Of a stretch of 64,000 nucleotides of DNA, positions 37,801-47,719 are shown piece after piece. Location of the stretch: NCBI RefSeq assembly GCF_032854445.1, contig NC_088301.1, forward strand, positions 15,064,281 to 15,128,280, written 5' to 3'. Both the position numbers and the translations under genes were made by a program. The number at the start of each line of letters is the position of its first letter. The stretch's first letter is position 1. Under the pieces are notes generated by a model, which worked only from the letters and a program-made list of their open reading frames with translations, had not been told where the DNA came from and did no database searches. The DNA comes from Liolophura sinensis (lineage: Eukaryota; Mollusca; Polyplacophora; Chitonida; Chitonidae).

Positions 37801-39612
37801 TTGAAATTTTAGAACGAGATGCAGGCACCCCGAGATCTAAAATTTCAACTTTTCCACATTTACCTGTCTAAAGTCAACAAAAATGACTCGATAAAGAGTC
37901 TTGTTTTCCATTTCATTATTATTGTAAAACTACTTTAAATTACATATTTATTTGAAACTAAATGGCGCAAACGCAGTGCAAATTGCACAACCTTCCTCTC
38001 AACACCTGTCAACACCTGCTCGAGAGCGTAATAGAAAGAATCATACACACAAAAAGCAGAGGGGAAAAGAAATTAGCATGAGTCCTTGTCGTTTGCGTTT
38101 ATGACTTTGTGGCCGGAACACCTTTGATAACCACCTACTTTGAAATGGTGTCGTCCAAGGTGGAATTTTGTGACGGGAGTCGTGACGCGGGTATGTTCCG
38201 AAGCGTGCCCCTCTGATTTTAGACCCGTTGACGTTCAACGTTGCATGTAGTAGGAAATTCCAAAGTATAGTTGAATTCAGGTTTAACATCCATTTATTTA
38301 TTTATGTATTTCACTTGTACTTTACGTCGTACTTAAGAATATTTTAGCTATACGACGGCGGCCAGAATTATGGCGTGGAGAAAAAGGGCAGAACCGGGAG
38401 CTAACATCACGTATCGACAGCGTGAAATTTCTGAATGTTAGTTGTGGGTCAGAGCACCCACGGCCCTCATGGGTGCCTGGAGTGAAAGGAAACTACAAAA
38501 ATTCCCGCGGGTCGCATAGAGAAAATGGTATGTTTACGAATTAAAAACCTTTTGTTCCAACGACACTTAGAATTTATCCAGAACTTTATACATGAACAAG
38601 AACAATTACTTACAGATAACAACTTTTTAATTTAGCAAATAGACTTTTCAATACGCTTGTGTACGTCGATATGAAGTGATAACGTGATATCTTAATAATG
38701 CTATAAGCAGTTCGAAACGTTGTGTTTTTTTGTTTGTTTTTATCCCTTAGTTATAAGTGGACATCCTTGTTCCTATTTACAACCACTTTCACAACTCAGC
38801 ACAATAATCCAATGTAAGTAATAGAAAACTCTCATGGGTTATCAATCGTTCCGTGATCGATGGGTTATCCAAGGATTGATTTTACACCTCATGTCTATTG
38901 TTCGTTGGAACAAACTAGAATGGCCAGATTCCCATATATTATGTGCATTCAACAAGGAAACTCTTGTAACGTGAGTCTTGAAAGGTTTGAAAGGCGAGTT
39001 TGACCACAGGTGGTCAGGTGAATTAAAATAGTTATATCTGGCTGGGGTTTTTTTTAGCGGGATCCGTCTTAGTTAATAATTAATAACAGTAAAGAGTGTT
39101 CTCCTCCAAGAATTCAGACACAGCTCTGGACAAAAGCAGTTAGAATGTAGTATCTATTGGGCAATAGGGAAGAAAATAAGTACATACCTTTCCACACTTA
39201 TCGCCGTCAGGTTCATAATGGAGGCCACTGCTGATAGCATCTCCACAGAACCCGACAGTTTACAAAGTGACGGGCCTATGCTCCAGGGACCTATGAAGTA
39301 GCGAACGATCTCATAAGGCACACATATCATGAGGAAGAGAATATCTGCACACGCCAGACTGACTAAAAAGCTAGAGGTTACATTTCGCCGTTTTTTATCC
39401 CCAACAAGAGCAAATACTACCAAGGAATTCCCAACGACTCCCAACAGAAAGGTGGAGGCAAACACAGTAACCGTGGGAATAAAGTGAGCCTCTCTGATCC
39501 AAGGGTGTCTTAAGTTGTCGATGTCCCCTTCGTAGTTGAAAAATCCATCGTTTTCATAATCTTTTGACGCATTGACAAGTTCAAAACGAGGTTTTCCACC
39601 CAAGTTTGTCAT
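22570..39612 (-). CDS. Class A (rhodopsin-family) GPCR, probable neuropeptide-type receptor, six coding exons
   Basis: Joining six exons with GT/AG introns gives one uninterrupted frame of 426 codons plus TAA. Exons: 39612-39188, 36724-36601, 30721-30489, 27013-26929, 23348-23223, 22857-22570. Visible hallmarks: N62 in TM1 (GNSLVV), D90 in TM2 (LACAD), C117 at the top of TM3 pairing with C202 in ECL2, E141-R142-Y143, P227 in TM5, C304-W-G-P307 in TM6, and N345-P-I-I-Y349 in TM7. N-glycosylation sequons are at N14 (tail) and N193 (ECL2). Possible palmitoylated cysteines are C364 and C369. The residues after ERY (VIVHPMK, then a CT) resemble peptide receptors of the beta group such as TRH or neuromedin U types. 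Ligand and ortholog cannot be fixed from motifs. The start ATG follows an in-frame TAA 9 bases upstream. Confidence 0.9.
23223..23348 (-). CDS. GPCR exon 5: TM6 and ECL3
   Basis: Acceptor TTTTTTTCTCAG, then GTTATCCGAATG. Encodes 42 residues: TM6 with FFLLCWGP, then ECL3. It ends ACGCTGAAG/GTAAAA, phase 0. This exon is too short and low in context to be seen as an open frame starting with Met. Confidence 0.92.
26070..26405 (-). repeat. tRNA-derived SINE (family S3), in GPCR intron 4
   Basis: On the minus strand the head reads CGAAAGCTCAGTTGGTATAA, then GTCTGCTTCGGGATGGGAG and ATCCCGGGTTGGGCC, a tRNA-like A box and B box. The other end (plus strand GTGAGTGAGTGCTTAGGG, TTAACGTCG) is the conserved tail. 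Same family as 29905-30230 and 56683-57005. Confidence 0.8.
26929..27013 (-). CDS. GPCR exon 4: small ICL3 exon
   Basis: This exon is needed because exon 3 (phase 2) joined directly to exon 5 gives a stop within five codons. The 85-nt exon starts after the acceptor GGCTTATTTTCCAG and ends AAGCAG/GTACAT, phase 0. It encodes a basic loop (residues 262-289) containing VKRRSS and ending ETRKQ, which runs straight into VIRML at the cytosolic end of TM6, the usual arrangement in peptide receptors. A second AG at 26990-26991 would give a 61-nt version in the same frame, shorter by 8 codons. Confidence 0.85.
27014..29254. other. GPCR intron 3, unique part
   Basis: AT-rich intronic DNA. 27,236-27,650 resembles parts of 52.9-53.35 kb (a shared CCAGTGACGTCTAA / CACTGCTCTG / GTGCTAGGGG arrangement), so it probably contains another diverged dispersed repeat. 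No exon-like frame seen. Confidence 0.5.
29255..29458 (+). repeat. SINE family S1, nearly full length, in GPCR intron 3
   Basis: Head (GTGCCAGCGTGGCGCAATGA), CTGTGAGCTCAAGTCCAGC, CGGTCGTACGTGTGAAG, GGTTGTGGGTCTCCCCTGGG, CACCATAATGCTGGCCG, and a shortened core ending GCGGCGTAAATTG. The poly(AAAT)-like tail is missing. Confidence 0.8.
29712..29795 (+). repeat. Repeat R3 fragment
   Basis: ATACCAGCTGTCAATTAATA, AGGACGCTCCGGGTTG, AATGCAAGGCCAATTCCTAA and AACGACGTTC match the R3 start. Confidence 0.65.
29905..30230 (-). repeat. tRNA-derived SINE (family S3), in GPCR intron 3
   Basis: Colinear with 26070-26405 in the same orientation: GAGTGCTTGGGGTTTAACG, ATATGACGACGAAGG, TTACCGAAGGCAAGTAAGG, AGCCATTATACGGATATGG, CTATCCCCGTAGTGCTGAAC, GAAGTTACAACTTCC. 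The head at the right is more diverged. Confidence 0.8.
30489..30721 (-). CDS. GPCR exon 3: ECL2, TM5 and start of ICL3
   Basis: A TTTTTTTAG acceptor is followed by GATACCGAG. Encodes ECL2 with the sequon NDT and the conserved cysteine (VTCSDYG), TM5 (about 214-243, with FAAPTAV) and the start of loop 3 (ending RMDL). It ends CTGAG/GTGAGA, phase 2, so one base must be supplied by the next exon. Length 233 nt. Confidence 0.92.
30978..31390. repeat. Degenerate 33-38-bp minisatellite, about 12 copies, in GPCR intron 2
   Basis: Repeated variants of TTTAGATACGATGACTTGGC followed by CGCTGTTACTA. Unit lengths vary and each has several substitutions. The array lies about 260 bp upstream of the exon 3 acceptor. 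Confidence 0.9.
31391..36600. other. Rest of GPCR intron 2
   Basis: Mostly unassigned AT-rich DNA. It holds an S1 tail near 31893-31933 (GGCGTAAAACACCAATCAAA) and an R3 copy at 33897-34045. A 161-codon minus-strand frame (35597-36082) starting at a TTG matches no family I know and carries no visible domain. I do not call it a gene. Confidence 0.5.
33897..34045 (+). repeat. Repeat R3, left half
   Basis: GTATACCAGCCATCAACCAA, GGTCAATAATCGCAAGGCC, AATTCCCCAAAATGACG, GAAAGTATATAAAGCAGG and AAATAGGACGGAGGCGTGAG match the R3 start. The right half with the minisatellite-unit segment is absent. Confidence 0.75.
36601..36724 (-). CDS. GPCR exon 2: end of ERY motif, ICL2 and TM4
   Basis: The acceptor TTTGTTTACAG precedes ATACATAGTG. 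The first base completes R142, then Y143 and VIVHPMKSR. TM4 includes IIIFVWSLALASSFPTFF. It ends TTTGTAATG/GTACGT, phase 0. Length 124 nt. A longer open frame through both introns is an artefact. Confidence 0.92.
37751..37898. repeat. Long imperfect hairpin in GPCR intron 1
   Basis: Arms of about 63 nt (37751-37813 and 37834-37898) around a loop of about 20 nt. The central 37 bp of the arms, from TTTAGACAGGT through TGAAATTTTAGA, differ at only three positions. The outer parts (TTTATCGAG / CTCGATAAA) also pair after small gaps. It could be a fold-back element or the residue of one. It would be transcribed as part of the GPCR pre-mRNA. Confidence 0.85.
38285..38390 (-). repeat. SINE family S1, reverse tail, in GPCR intron 1
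   Basis: TTTATTTATTTATGTATTTC, TTTACGTCGTACTTAAGAAT, AGCTATACGACGGCGGCC and AGAATTATGG form a diverged reverse S1 core and tail. Confidence 0.8.
39188..39612 (-). CDS. GPCR exon 1: N-terminus to TM3
   Basis: Encodes residues 1-141 plus two bases of R142: the extracellular tail, TM1 (about 44-70), a basic first loop (KKRR), TM2 (about 80-102), ECL1 with the conserved tryptophan of PWSIG, and TM3 up to ER of ERY. It ends GAAAG/GTATGT (donor at 39187-39186), phase 2. The open frame runs on past the donor, but the true continuation is in exon 2, where the Y of ERY is restored. Confidence 0.92.
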
Positions 39613-41856
39613 GATTTACTGCGATGATTCGGATTATAGAAATTTTGCTAAATAAAGTTGCAGAGGGACTTCATCAGCGTTACCATGTCCTTGATTCCAA
39701 CAAACCTGCCAGTTGCTTCTGGACAACCTCAGGAAAATACTCAACTGACGCTGGCTGCTTCACCACATGGGACAAATACGTGTAACTATCCACTGTGAAC
39801 CGCCACAAATGACGCCTCCGCTAGTCGCGTACCTGTCCCTCCTGAACGAGCGAAGCTTCTGAGCGACAGTATTCAAGGGAGCGCTATAGCACAAAACGGT
39901 AAAGCTTCTTCCGTATCACGATCGATCGCAACCCTGCCACGATAACTCACGCATGCACGCCCGCGCTTCGATGGTTTCAAGTCACCATCGAAATGAAAGG
40001 CGACAGTTATTCAGGAAGCTGATGAAGGGCAGCTGCGCAATCCAATGGCGAGCTGCAAATTACCAAGGTGGAGGGGAAAATGTGATAAAGAGTAAAACGT
40101 CTTCATCGTCGATATACACAGATCACATGTGCTCACGGGCCACAAACCTAACGGTATAAACCTTTCAGTTGTATTGACTTCTGTCTCAGTACATTTATTG
40201 TTGTTAAACACAGCTTTTTTCTCCACCCAATGGTAAACGAGAACCAAGTATTTAAAGAGTACCTTTTACAGCAATTTTACTCAGCATTCGTCAAACGATT
40301 TTAGCTTAGCAATTTTCCATCAGCCATGAGGCTATGAGTTTCATAGCTAAATGGAAAGAGAATATATATGTTGTTGCTATCTTTTTTTCAACTTTTTAAT
40401 AGCACAGCCAATGACATAATGTTATTATTTACTAATTTCATATGTTGAGATAACGTGGATAAACTTGAGCTTTGCTTTATAAAGCATTCTGGGGATATTG
40501 CAAAAAAAAAAAAAGAATTCACGTTTCCTATCGGTTTAATTCGTCAGAATATGGGAAAGTTCACAAAAGAATAAAACACGACTATAATTTTGTTGATGGA
40601 CGAAAGCGCCCAAAACTGGAAACACGGTCCGTTACTTGCCTCGGTGAAGGCATGAACCAACTGTTCAGTTCAGAGTAAACATTGCTTTACTCGATGCAAT
40701 AATATTGTATAATTTGCAGAATTATTTCTTGTTTACGTTAACTTAAGTAAAACATTCGCTTGAATAAATAACAATTATATTCATTATCTCAATATTGCAA
40801 GTATGTTGTCAATAGTAATGTGCTAAATTACAGGAATATTTCATAGGTTCGTGCGCTGAGCAGTTAGGTCGTGTAATTTATATAAGGCTGCGGTAAGCCG
40901 TTTGATGACTTTGCAGCCCTGTCGGTACCCTGTGGATGGTGTCTGTGACCGTCGGATAGGTGTGGTATCTTCTGGTGTATTTGGTTGGTGTATGGCAGAT
41001 AGAGGACTATGGAGTTACTGTGTACTTGAAGTTGTAATGAGGATGGGCTCGGTGCGATCCTAATAAATCGTTCATTTGTGGAATAAAGCTGCATACCTCT
41101 CCCATCTTCCTCACCTTAATTGGGGAATCATGTGTCAGAGCTCTTCGACACTGACAAAGTCCATAATATGACAAAAAGGACACTGCTTGTTCTCGAAAAA
41201 CGGACAAAAAGGCTAGACACTGGAAGTTGGTTACTAACATACTGAATCTGCGCACTTAGTGTTCACTTAATGCGATTAACCGGTTTATATAAATAGGTAA
41301 TGGTAGTAGGCTAATAATGCGCTCACTAACTTGTGCCGGAGTCATAAGTGCGATTATCAAACCCGAGAGCAGACCTAACGAGTATTCTAACGAGTATCTA
41401 AGTCTAAAATATAAGACGCAAATGACCAAGGTGTTCCAAAAAAGTCGTAACTTAGTACTTTTTAATTCCATCGAATTAGATATATCATTCTACAAAATTA
41501 ATGTATGTATGGGTTTTGCTTTAAATTTTCCAAGTAAAATTGAAAACATCCATACCTGAGGCAGTACGACCAGTAAAACTACGGTGAACATTTAAGGTCA
41601 TTGTTCTCGTTCATGTTGGTCAATATGTCTACCCGTTGAAATGTTCCCAATCACCAATCAGAGTGGACAGCACACGATAGGATTTGACATCTCTGAGTTC
41701 GAAAAGTCAACCATATGTTTGGCAAGGTATAATGCTGTAAATCTATGGGGCTATAAGTCTAAAGGTTTTATACAAATTGTTTAAGGTAGCATGGTAACAA
41801 GAATTATCTCGGGGTTTTTGCGCCTAAAAGTCGATAATATAAACAGGATAATCGGT
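39613..41856. other. Region upstream of the GPCR start
   Basis: Should contain the GPCR promoter and any 5' UTR exons on the minus strand. I see no unambiguous TATA box or transcription start. No other gene or recognised repeat apart from short low-complexity runs such as the A-run at 40502. Confidence 0.4.
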
Positions 41857-41956
41857 GTATCTGGGTTATGTTCATAGTATCTGGGTTATGTTCATAGTAT
41901 CTGGGTTATGTTCATAGTATCTGGGTTATGTTCATAGCATCTGGGCTATGTTCATA
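41857..41956. repeat. 20-bp tandem repeat, 5 copies
   Basis: Unit GTATCTGGGTTATGTTCATA. Copies at 41857, 41877, 41897, 41917 and 41937. The first four are identical and the last has two T-to-C changes. Confidence 0.97.
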
Positions 41957-42107
41957 ACTCATTGAATCCCAGGCTAGTTCAATATTCTGTGCATAAGATT
42001 AGTGCTCGTGGGACTGACGATGACCGTCGCCGTCTTTTCCTAAAGATTATTCCGACAAATTATCATTATCAAATTCATCAGAATATATGCATGGAAACAA
42101 ACATTCG

Positions 42108-42370
42108 TATACCAGCCGTCATCCAAAATGGACGTTCCAGGTCAGTAATCGGAAGGCCAGTTCTAAAAAAAAGGCGTTGAACATAAGCAACCAAAGAGAC
42201 TATATAAAGTGTGAATTTAGGTCGAAACCCATGCAAAAAGAAGCAACCCAATGATGTTGGAAGGACACAAGAAATGTTCTTAACTGGACAATGAGTGAAA
42301 TCTGCATTCCAATTGTGTCCGTAATAAAATATGTCTCACTTTTGCGATCTAATTCAACACTTTTAATCTT
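42108..42370 (+). repeat. Repeat R3, nearly full length
   Basis: ATACCAGCCGTCATCCAAAA, TGGACGTTCCAGGTCAG, CGGAAGGCCAGTTC, ACTATATAAAGTGTG, CATGCAAAAAGAAGCAACC, CAATGATGTTGGAAGGAC, ATGAGTGAAATCTGCATTCC and GCGATCTAATTCAACAC follow the R3 order. The segment equivalent to the minisatellite unit is mostly deleted. Confidence 0.75.
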
Positions 42371-44107
42371 TTAACCATGCCGCCTCCAACAATCCAATTT
42401 AGTTCAATTCCATCTCTTTACTCCCCCAAGCACTCACTCACTCTCTCACTTTTACTCAATCAAATCAAAGCTGTTTTATATGAAGTATACAATGTATTGC
42501 ATAAAGACAGCAGCACTTAAAAACCAAAACACATATTGTTACATTAATACTTGATGCCTATCATTACATATAGGGATAGTCCATGGCACGGTATTTATTT
42601 TATAATAATTTTAATCAAATTACTCACTGTTGTAAGCATAGTTTTTATCGGCGTGCAAGCAGTGCAGTGCTAGATTTCTAGTGAAATCTAGATAACAACG
42701 ATTCCTTAGTCTGGCTGAATAACGCAAATTAGTACTGTAGCTCGCCGCCTATTTCATTTCCATGGCAAAGTTGGCATACTCTGCGTGTATTGGTATCTTG
42801 TTATACCTGCCTTCGAGATAGTGATTACTGGTTCTAAATTTGGCGAGAACAGTTCCCTGCTTCAGTGGTGACAAGGTAATTTTCAAGTCCCACGTACTGT
42901 TTAGCTAATCTATTATAAGTTGATTTTATGGATGATACGTCAAATGAATAACGTGATAATGAGTGATTTTTTATTGTCTGTCTGTCTGATCTGAAATCTT
43001 GTCAATGAAAGTGATTTAAATTGTCGGCAGTACAAACATTTTGTCGGAAAACTGCACTTATTTGGCCTCGGTCCAGTTTTTCTAAAGTGTACAGGCTAAT
43101 ACTTTTCCAAGTCATAGTAAATATTTACATTTTTCGACAAACTCAGCAGCCAATGCAGTTGTCTGAAGTCAAAAAACAACAGCAGCAGATTTAGTTCAAA
43201 TTTAGTGTACTGGTTACATATTTCTGGGCTAAGTAAAAACTGAAGACTTGTCTTAGAAATAAATCTGGTACTGCCTTAAAACAGATCTGAACAACCTGTC
43301 CCTCGGAACACCGACACACTCTACCTCTCCGTGTAGTGCAGGAATAACAGGAATAGACAAATTTTCCTATATAAACTGTCCCGGAGGACACCGGCTGCAG
43401 TAAAGCTACATGATGGAAGACAGTAAATCCACCTTAAAGCCTCATGTTGTAATTATTACCATCGCGGTTAGCCACACGTGTCTACTGTATTAAGAAAACG
43501 TGCCTGTGTGAGATGCGGAGCCCGTATTGAATGTTAACGGGGACTTCGAAGGCAACTAAATCAAAAACAACCATAATAACCTAAGCAATATCTTGTGTTG
43601 TTGCTTTCTTTTACATAGGTTATACGAATCTGAACAGTGTATTCATTATGCAACGCAGAAGAAACGTATTAAATCGTCTTGGCAAAAGCACTAGAAATGG
43701 TTATGTGACTCCATTTCGCACAAACAATTATATTTCCGTCAGATGGAAATTCACATCAGGTGAGTATACATGGCGTCAGACAGACAAATAGAACAAACGT
43801 CACAATTACAACGAACCCTCCAACGTTCATAGTTTCTCCCAACGCCTTCGGCAATCCAATTAAGTAATTTCCGCGGAAGCACTTGATCTGATACTTAGAG
43901 AACCTTAGAGGGAGAAAAATGTCGCCTGAAGCTCGACTACTTGCGTGGAACAAAAATTAAACAGTGGACGTCTGATCTTCTGGAATCGTCTGATTATATC
44001 CTCTTTGATCTTGTATATCGCAGAAATGGCCAGATATAACATATGCACATACTGCAACACATGCATACTCGAAAAGTATATATTAGATAGAATTAATCTT
44101 CAAGTTG
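42371..44107. other. Intergenic stretch, no recognised gene
   Basis: AT-rich DNA with short frames only. A TCACTCACTCTCTCACT run lies near 42432. Nothing else is assigned. Confidence 0.4.
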
Positions 44108-44310
44108 TGTGGCCGAGCGAGTTAGCACGCCAGCACGACGCAATGACCCAGGCGCCTTATGCGCCGTGAGTTCAAGTCCAGCTCATGCTTTCTTCCTCTC
44201 AGGCCGTACATATCTGTAAGCAACCTGCAGATGGCCGTGGGTTTCCACCCACTATAATGTTGACCGCTAAAAAACGCTAATCAAATAAATAAATAAGTAA
44301 ATAAGATATA
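44108..44310 (+). repeat. SINE family S1, head to tail
   Basis: GTGTGGCCGAGCGAGTTAGC (A box-like), GTGAGTTCAAGTCCAGCTC (B box-like), TTCCTCTCAGGCCGTACAT, AACCTGCAGATGGCCGTGGG, CACTATAATGTTGACCGC and CTAATCAAATAAATAAATAAG. Part of the GTCGTATAAGTGAAATATTC core is deleted. Confidence 0.85.
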
Positions 44311-44456
44311 TACCTTCAGTTCAGTTTGTCATACGAATAGCAAGGGTTTACAGAGGGTATCACGGATTTAATTACAATGGGCAAACATGTTAAAGGACTG
44401 TGACCCTAAGAGACATTCTTAATACGCAGTTAATTAAACCAGATCAGTCCAAACAG

Positions 44457-44513
44457 AACTACTTCTAAACTGGCTAACTACTTCTAAACTGGATAACTAC
44501 TTCTAAACTGGAT
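44457..44513. repeat. 19-bp tandem repeat, 3 copies
   Basis: Unit AACTACTTCTAAACTGGAT at 44457, 44476 and 44495, with one change in the first copy. Confidence 0.95.
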
Positions 44514-44924
44514 ATCACAGCTGTGCTTCTGATAGTTGCTTTAGCTACAATGAACTATTGCTCGACCCATTCCAGTGATGTTGCCCTACAAGGAGTAATT
44601 GTGCCTAAAATAAACAATTTAGAGCTTTTTTGACATTATGCATTGATGTTGTTTATTTCAACAAATAAAGAGGATAATACGACTGATGTAAAATGCACAA
44701 TACAAAGATGTCAAATCTTCGCACATCTTATTCCCGTTTAGGTGTTAGTGCATCTATTTCATAAAGGTCGATGTATCATGGGGAAAAAAAAAGAAACATG
44801 GCGAAACAAAACACAGCTTTATTTGGCTGGTTTCTAACTGGCTTTTCGAAATAGTAGCAGAACAATAATACACACCGGTGTGGAGTAATGAATACGATAT
44901 ATATAAGCGTCAGGTCCGACATTC

Positions 44925-45010
44925 GCATACTATTCGTAGTCCGTAAAGGGCGTCCCAAGTCGATAATCGCAAGATCCATTTTCAAAACAACGTTTAACAC
45001 GTTTAAGAAA
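44925..45010 (+). repeat. Repeat R3, left fragment, diverged
   Basis: AGTCCGTAAAGGGCGTCCC, AGTCGATAATCGCAAGATCC and AACAACGTTTAACACG match the R3 start. Confidence 0.55.
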
Positions 45011-45277
45011 GTAATCATGACCTTTTTAATGCAGACCTTGCGTGTAATGTGATGATTTCAATCAACACCACAAGTTATTACTGCAAACACTGGTGTGTCA
45101 AGGTTATTGTATCACACGCCTTTAATCCAATTTTCTAAAGTTTTACAATGACTATAATTTTCTTGTAAGTAAATACGGATAGAGCGTCCTGAGTCACAGG
45201 CACTCTGCTTCATGATTGTTTAACCCGGGGCTAGATGCTGTATATTCATTGTGTTGAATTAGCTTGTCACGTCGAGT

Positions 45278-45525
45278 ATATTTATTTATTTATTTATTTG
45301 ATTGGTGTTTTATGACGTATTCAAGAATATTTCCACTTATGGTGGGTGGAAACCGGGCACAGCCGGGGGGAAACCCACGACCATCCGCAGGTTGCTAAAA
45401 GACCTTCCCACTTACGGCCGGAGAAGCCAGCATAAGCTGGACTTGAACTCACAGCGACCGCATTGGTGAGAGGCCTCCTGGGTCATTACCCTGCGCTAGC
45501 GCGCTACCGACTGAGCCACGGTCGA
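45278..45525 (-). repeat. SINE family S1, full-length reverse copy
   Basis: From a TATTTATTTATTTATTTG tail through GGTGTTTTATGACGTATTC, GGTGGGTGGAAACCGGGC, CACGACCATCCGCAGGTTG, CCCACTTACGGCCGGAGAAG, TGGACTTGAACTCACAGCG (reverse B box) to GCGCTACCGACTGAGCCACG (reverse A box and head). It lacks the GTCGTATAAG part of the core. This is the most complete head in the window. Confidence 0.9.
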
Positions 45526-45730
45526 ATATATCAACAGTTGCAATAAAAGCACAACTGAGATACATACTTTGTTTATCTACAACTTACATTCTAACATGGC
45601 ACACGATTTGAATATTGATTTCACCCCATTCGCCTAGAACATACATGGCGTTTTTCCAGCATCACTGGAAACTGTTGACTGCTTCTCTTTACATGTTCCG
45701 TCCTTTTTTCGTACATTGTATACTGTCAGT
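45526..45730 (-). repeat. Repeat R3, reverse copy directly abutting an S1 SINE
   Basis: Reverse of the R3 right half: ATATATCAACAGTTGCAATA, TTACATTCTAACATGGCAC, GATTTGAATATTGATTTCAC, CATTCGCCTAGAACATAC, TTCCAGCATCACTGGAAAC, TGTTGACTGCTTCTC. It includes the single-copy counterpart of the minisatellite unit (reverse TCTACAACTTACATTCTAAC). Confidence 0.75.
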
Positions 45731-45734
45731 ATGA

Positions 45735-45905
45735 TTTGTCTGCATGGGGTGTCCTATCTGCTGTCTTCGGTGTGATAATTTGGTGGCGGCATCAATTTGT
45801 CAGCATGATTTCGCCCTGCCTCAAGAAGAGAAATTACGTGTGCACACACCGAATGACTCCTTGTCGTCTTATGACGTCTTATGTAAAGTACAACGTAAAA
45901 CAAGC
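45735..45905 (+). repeat. SINE family S2, 3' part
   Basis: GCATGGGGTGTCCTATCTGC, TGTCTTCGGTGTGATAATTT, then CACACACCGAATGACTCC, TCGTCTTATGACG and AAGTACAACGTAAAAC match the distal part of the S2 copies. Confidence 0.65.
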
Positions 45906-46049
45906 ATTCCTTTCGATTTTAACTAGGCATTGTTTTGTGATTTGTATTTAACATCAAAACCAACCTTTTTTCAATTATTCGAAGGCAGTCCATGTTTTAA
46001 GAGAAGGACGCCGGGGTGTCTGGTGTAAACCATGGACATTTTAGAAGGT

Positions 46050-46205
46050 AACTTGCAAGGTTTTCCAGGAATCTGCGGATGGTCGTGGGTTTCCTCCGGG
46101 CTGTACCCGGTTTCCTCCCACCATAATGTTGGCCGCCGTCGTATAAGTGAAATATTCTTGAGTACGGCTTAAAACACCAGTCAAATAAATCAATCAAATA
46201 AAACT
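46050..46205 (+). repeat. SINE family S1, middle, core and tail
   Basis: GGAATCTGCGGATGGTCGTG, GGTTTCCTCCGGGCTGTACC, CACCATAATGTTGGCCGCC, GTCGTATAAGTGAAATATTC, TTGAGTACGGCTTAAAACAC, CAGTCAAATAAATCAATC. The best-preserved core in the window. Confidence 0.9.
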
Positions 46206-46284
46206 CTAATAAATCAACCCGGATTGAGGTTGAAAGTGTGTATCATAGATTAGTTCATGACAATACTTAGATATAAGTCTTTAA

Positions 46285-46415
46285 AGGCGAGTGCAGGTCT
46301 GCCATCAACCAGCGGATTTCCCCCGTTTCCTTCCGCCATAATGCTGGGCCGTCGTATAAGTAAAGTAAATAAGAAAGAGTAACGCTCAAAACCACCAATA
46401 AAATAAAACGGCTTG
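46285..46415 (+). repeat. SINE family S1, gapped core and tail
   Basis: AGGTCTGCCATCAACCAGCG, CCGTTTCCTTCCGCCATAAT, GCTGGGCCGTCGTATAAGT, then a disrupted tail with ACCACCAATAAAATAAAA. Confidence 0.8.
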
Positions 46416-47719
46416 CCCTATAATCGTGAAAACGCACGAGGTGCGGGCTCAAAAGCGGTTTTTCACAAATATGTAGATTGTAGGCCATATGCGGTGGACG
46501 ACGCTCCCTGTGGTTTCCGTAACCAAACAATCGCTGAAAAAGGTTTGATTTCCACACATATGATTTTCTCCATTCATAATGCTAACCGCCCTAGTGAGAT
46601 TAAACAAAAATGAAATGAATTAATAAAATAAAAAAGCTTTTATTACTGGAAGCATTATGACCAACCACGTTTACAAATGAGAGTGAGCTATATTCACTAC
46701 CCGATAACTCTGTAACATTTGCTAGACAGTCAATACATTCCAGCGAGAATAAAGAATCCAAAAAAGTACCAATAAAACTGACTTCAACTATATGTGATAC
46801 GGACGCTGCTTTAACGCATTTGGCTTGATTGATCGTGAATTTTTATCGTAAGACTACTTAATGTTAATCAGACTATAGTGCTGGATTAAAGGTCACTTGT
46901 GTATACGGTATACGGTAGCCGCACATTTACAGAAAAAGAAAAGTCTTTTTCTGCCTGATACAATCTGCTGAAAATCTACTAAAAGGATAATACAAATGCC
47001 ACAGCGTAATTGTCCTGTTGGAGCATTATTTCTTTCCCATTGTGTGAGCTCCCACATTGATTAGGAAAGGATAGACCCCCTTAATCCACTTGAATACGTG
47101 TAAGTCTTTCCACAGAAGCTTTTGTTCGGGGTGTTTCGGCGCGTCTGAAGCTTGCATGGCCTACGCCATAACCATCGTTTACAACAGGAGGTTAAGCTTT
47201 CCACAAAGGAGCCAGACCATTTCATGTTAAGCCTTTCATATTTCATTTTCATGTTGTCAGCCTTTCAGCAACTGTTCAAGTATTGTTACTACATTGTACC
47301 TTGGAAGAATTCCTCCCTGTGTTAAATGGTGTCTACTTGCACTAATTTTTCTTTATAATGATATATCTGTTCTAAAGGGTTTGTTCTTGGGTTACTATCG
47401 ATTGCTTCATGGCTCTTTCGTAGACATACAGGGAAAATTCTGATGAAAAAATGATGTGACGCCACATCACTTAAATGATATTGGAAACGATGGATGTATG
47501 TAACGTGGTTTAAATGCTTTATATAGCATCTTGAAAGACACAGGCTTAATAATATCGTCCTTTATATTTACTCTAAATAATTGAATGCTTTTCTTTCTGT
47601 TCAAAAATGTTTCAATTGAAAGGTAATCCTACTTGTATTTATACAAGTTACAGTGTAGCAATGTTTTTCAAATCAACTTTGTTTTCTTCCATATATACTA
47701 TTTGTTAGGGTTTACAATC
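46416..47719. other. Intergenic stretch, no recognised gene
   Basis: Possible further S1 remnant near 46550-46610; otherwise unassigned. Confidence 0.4.
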
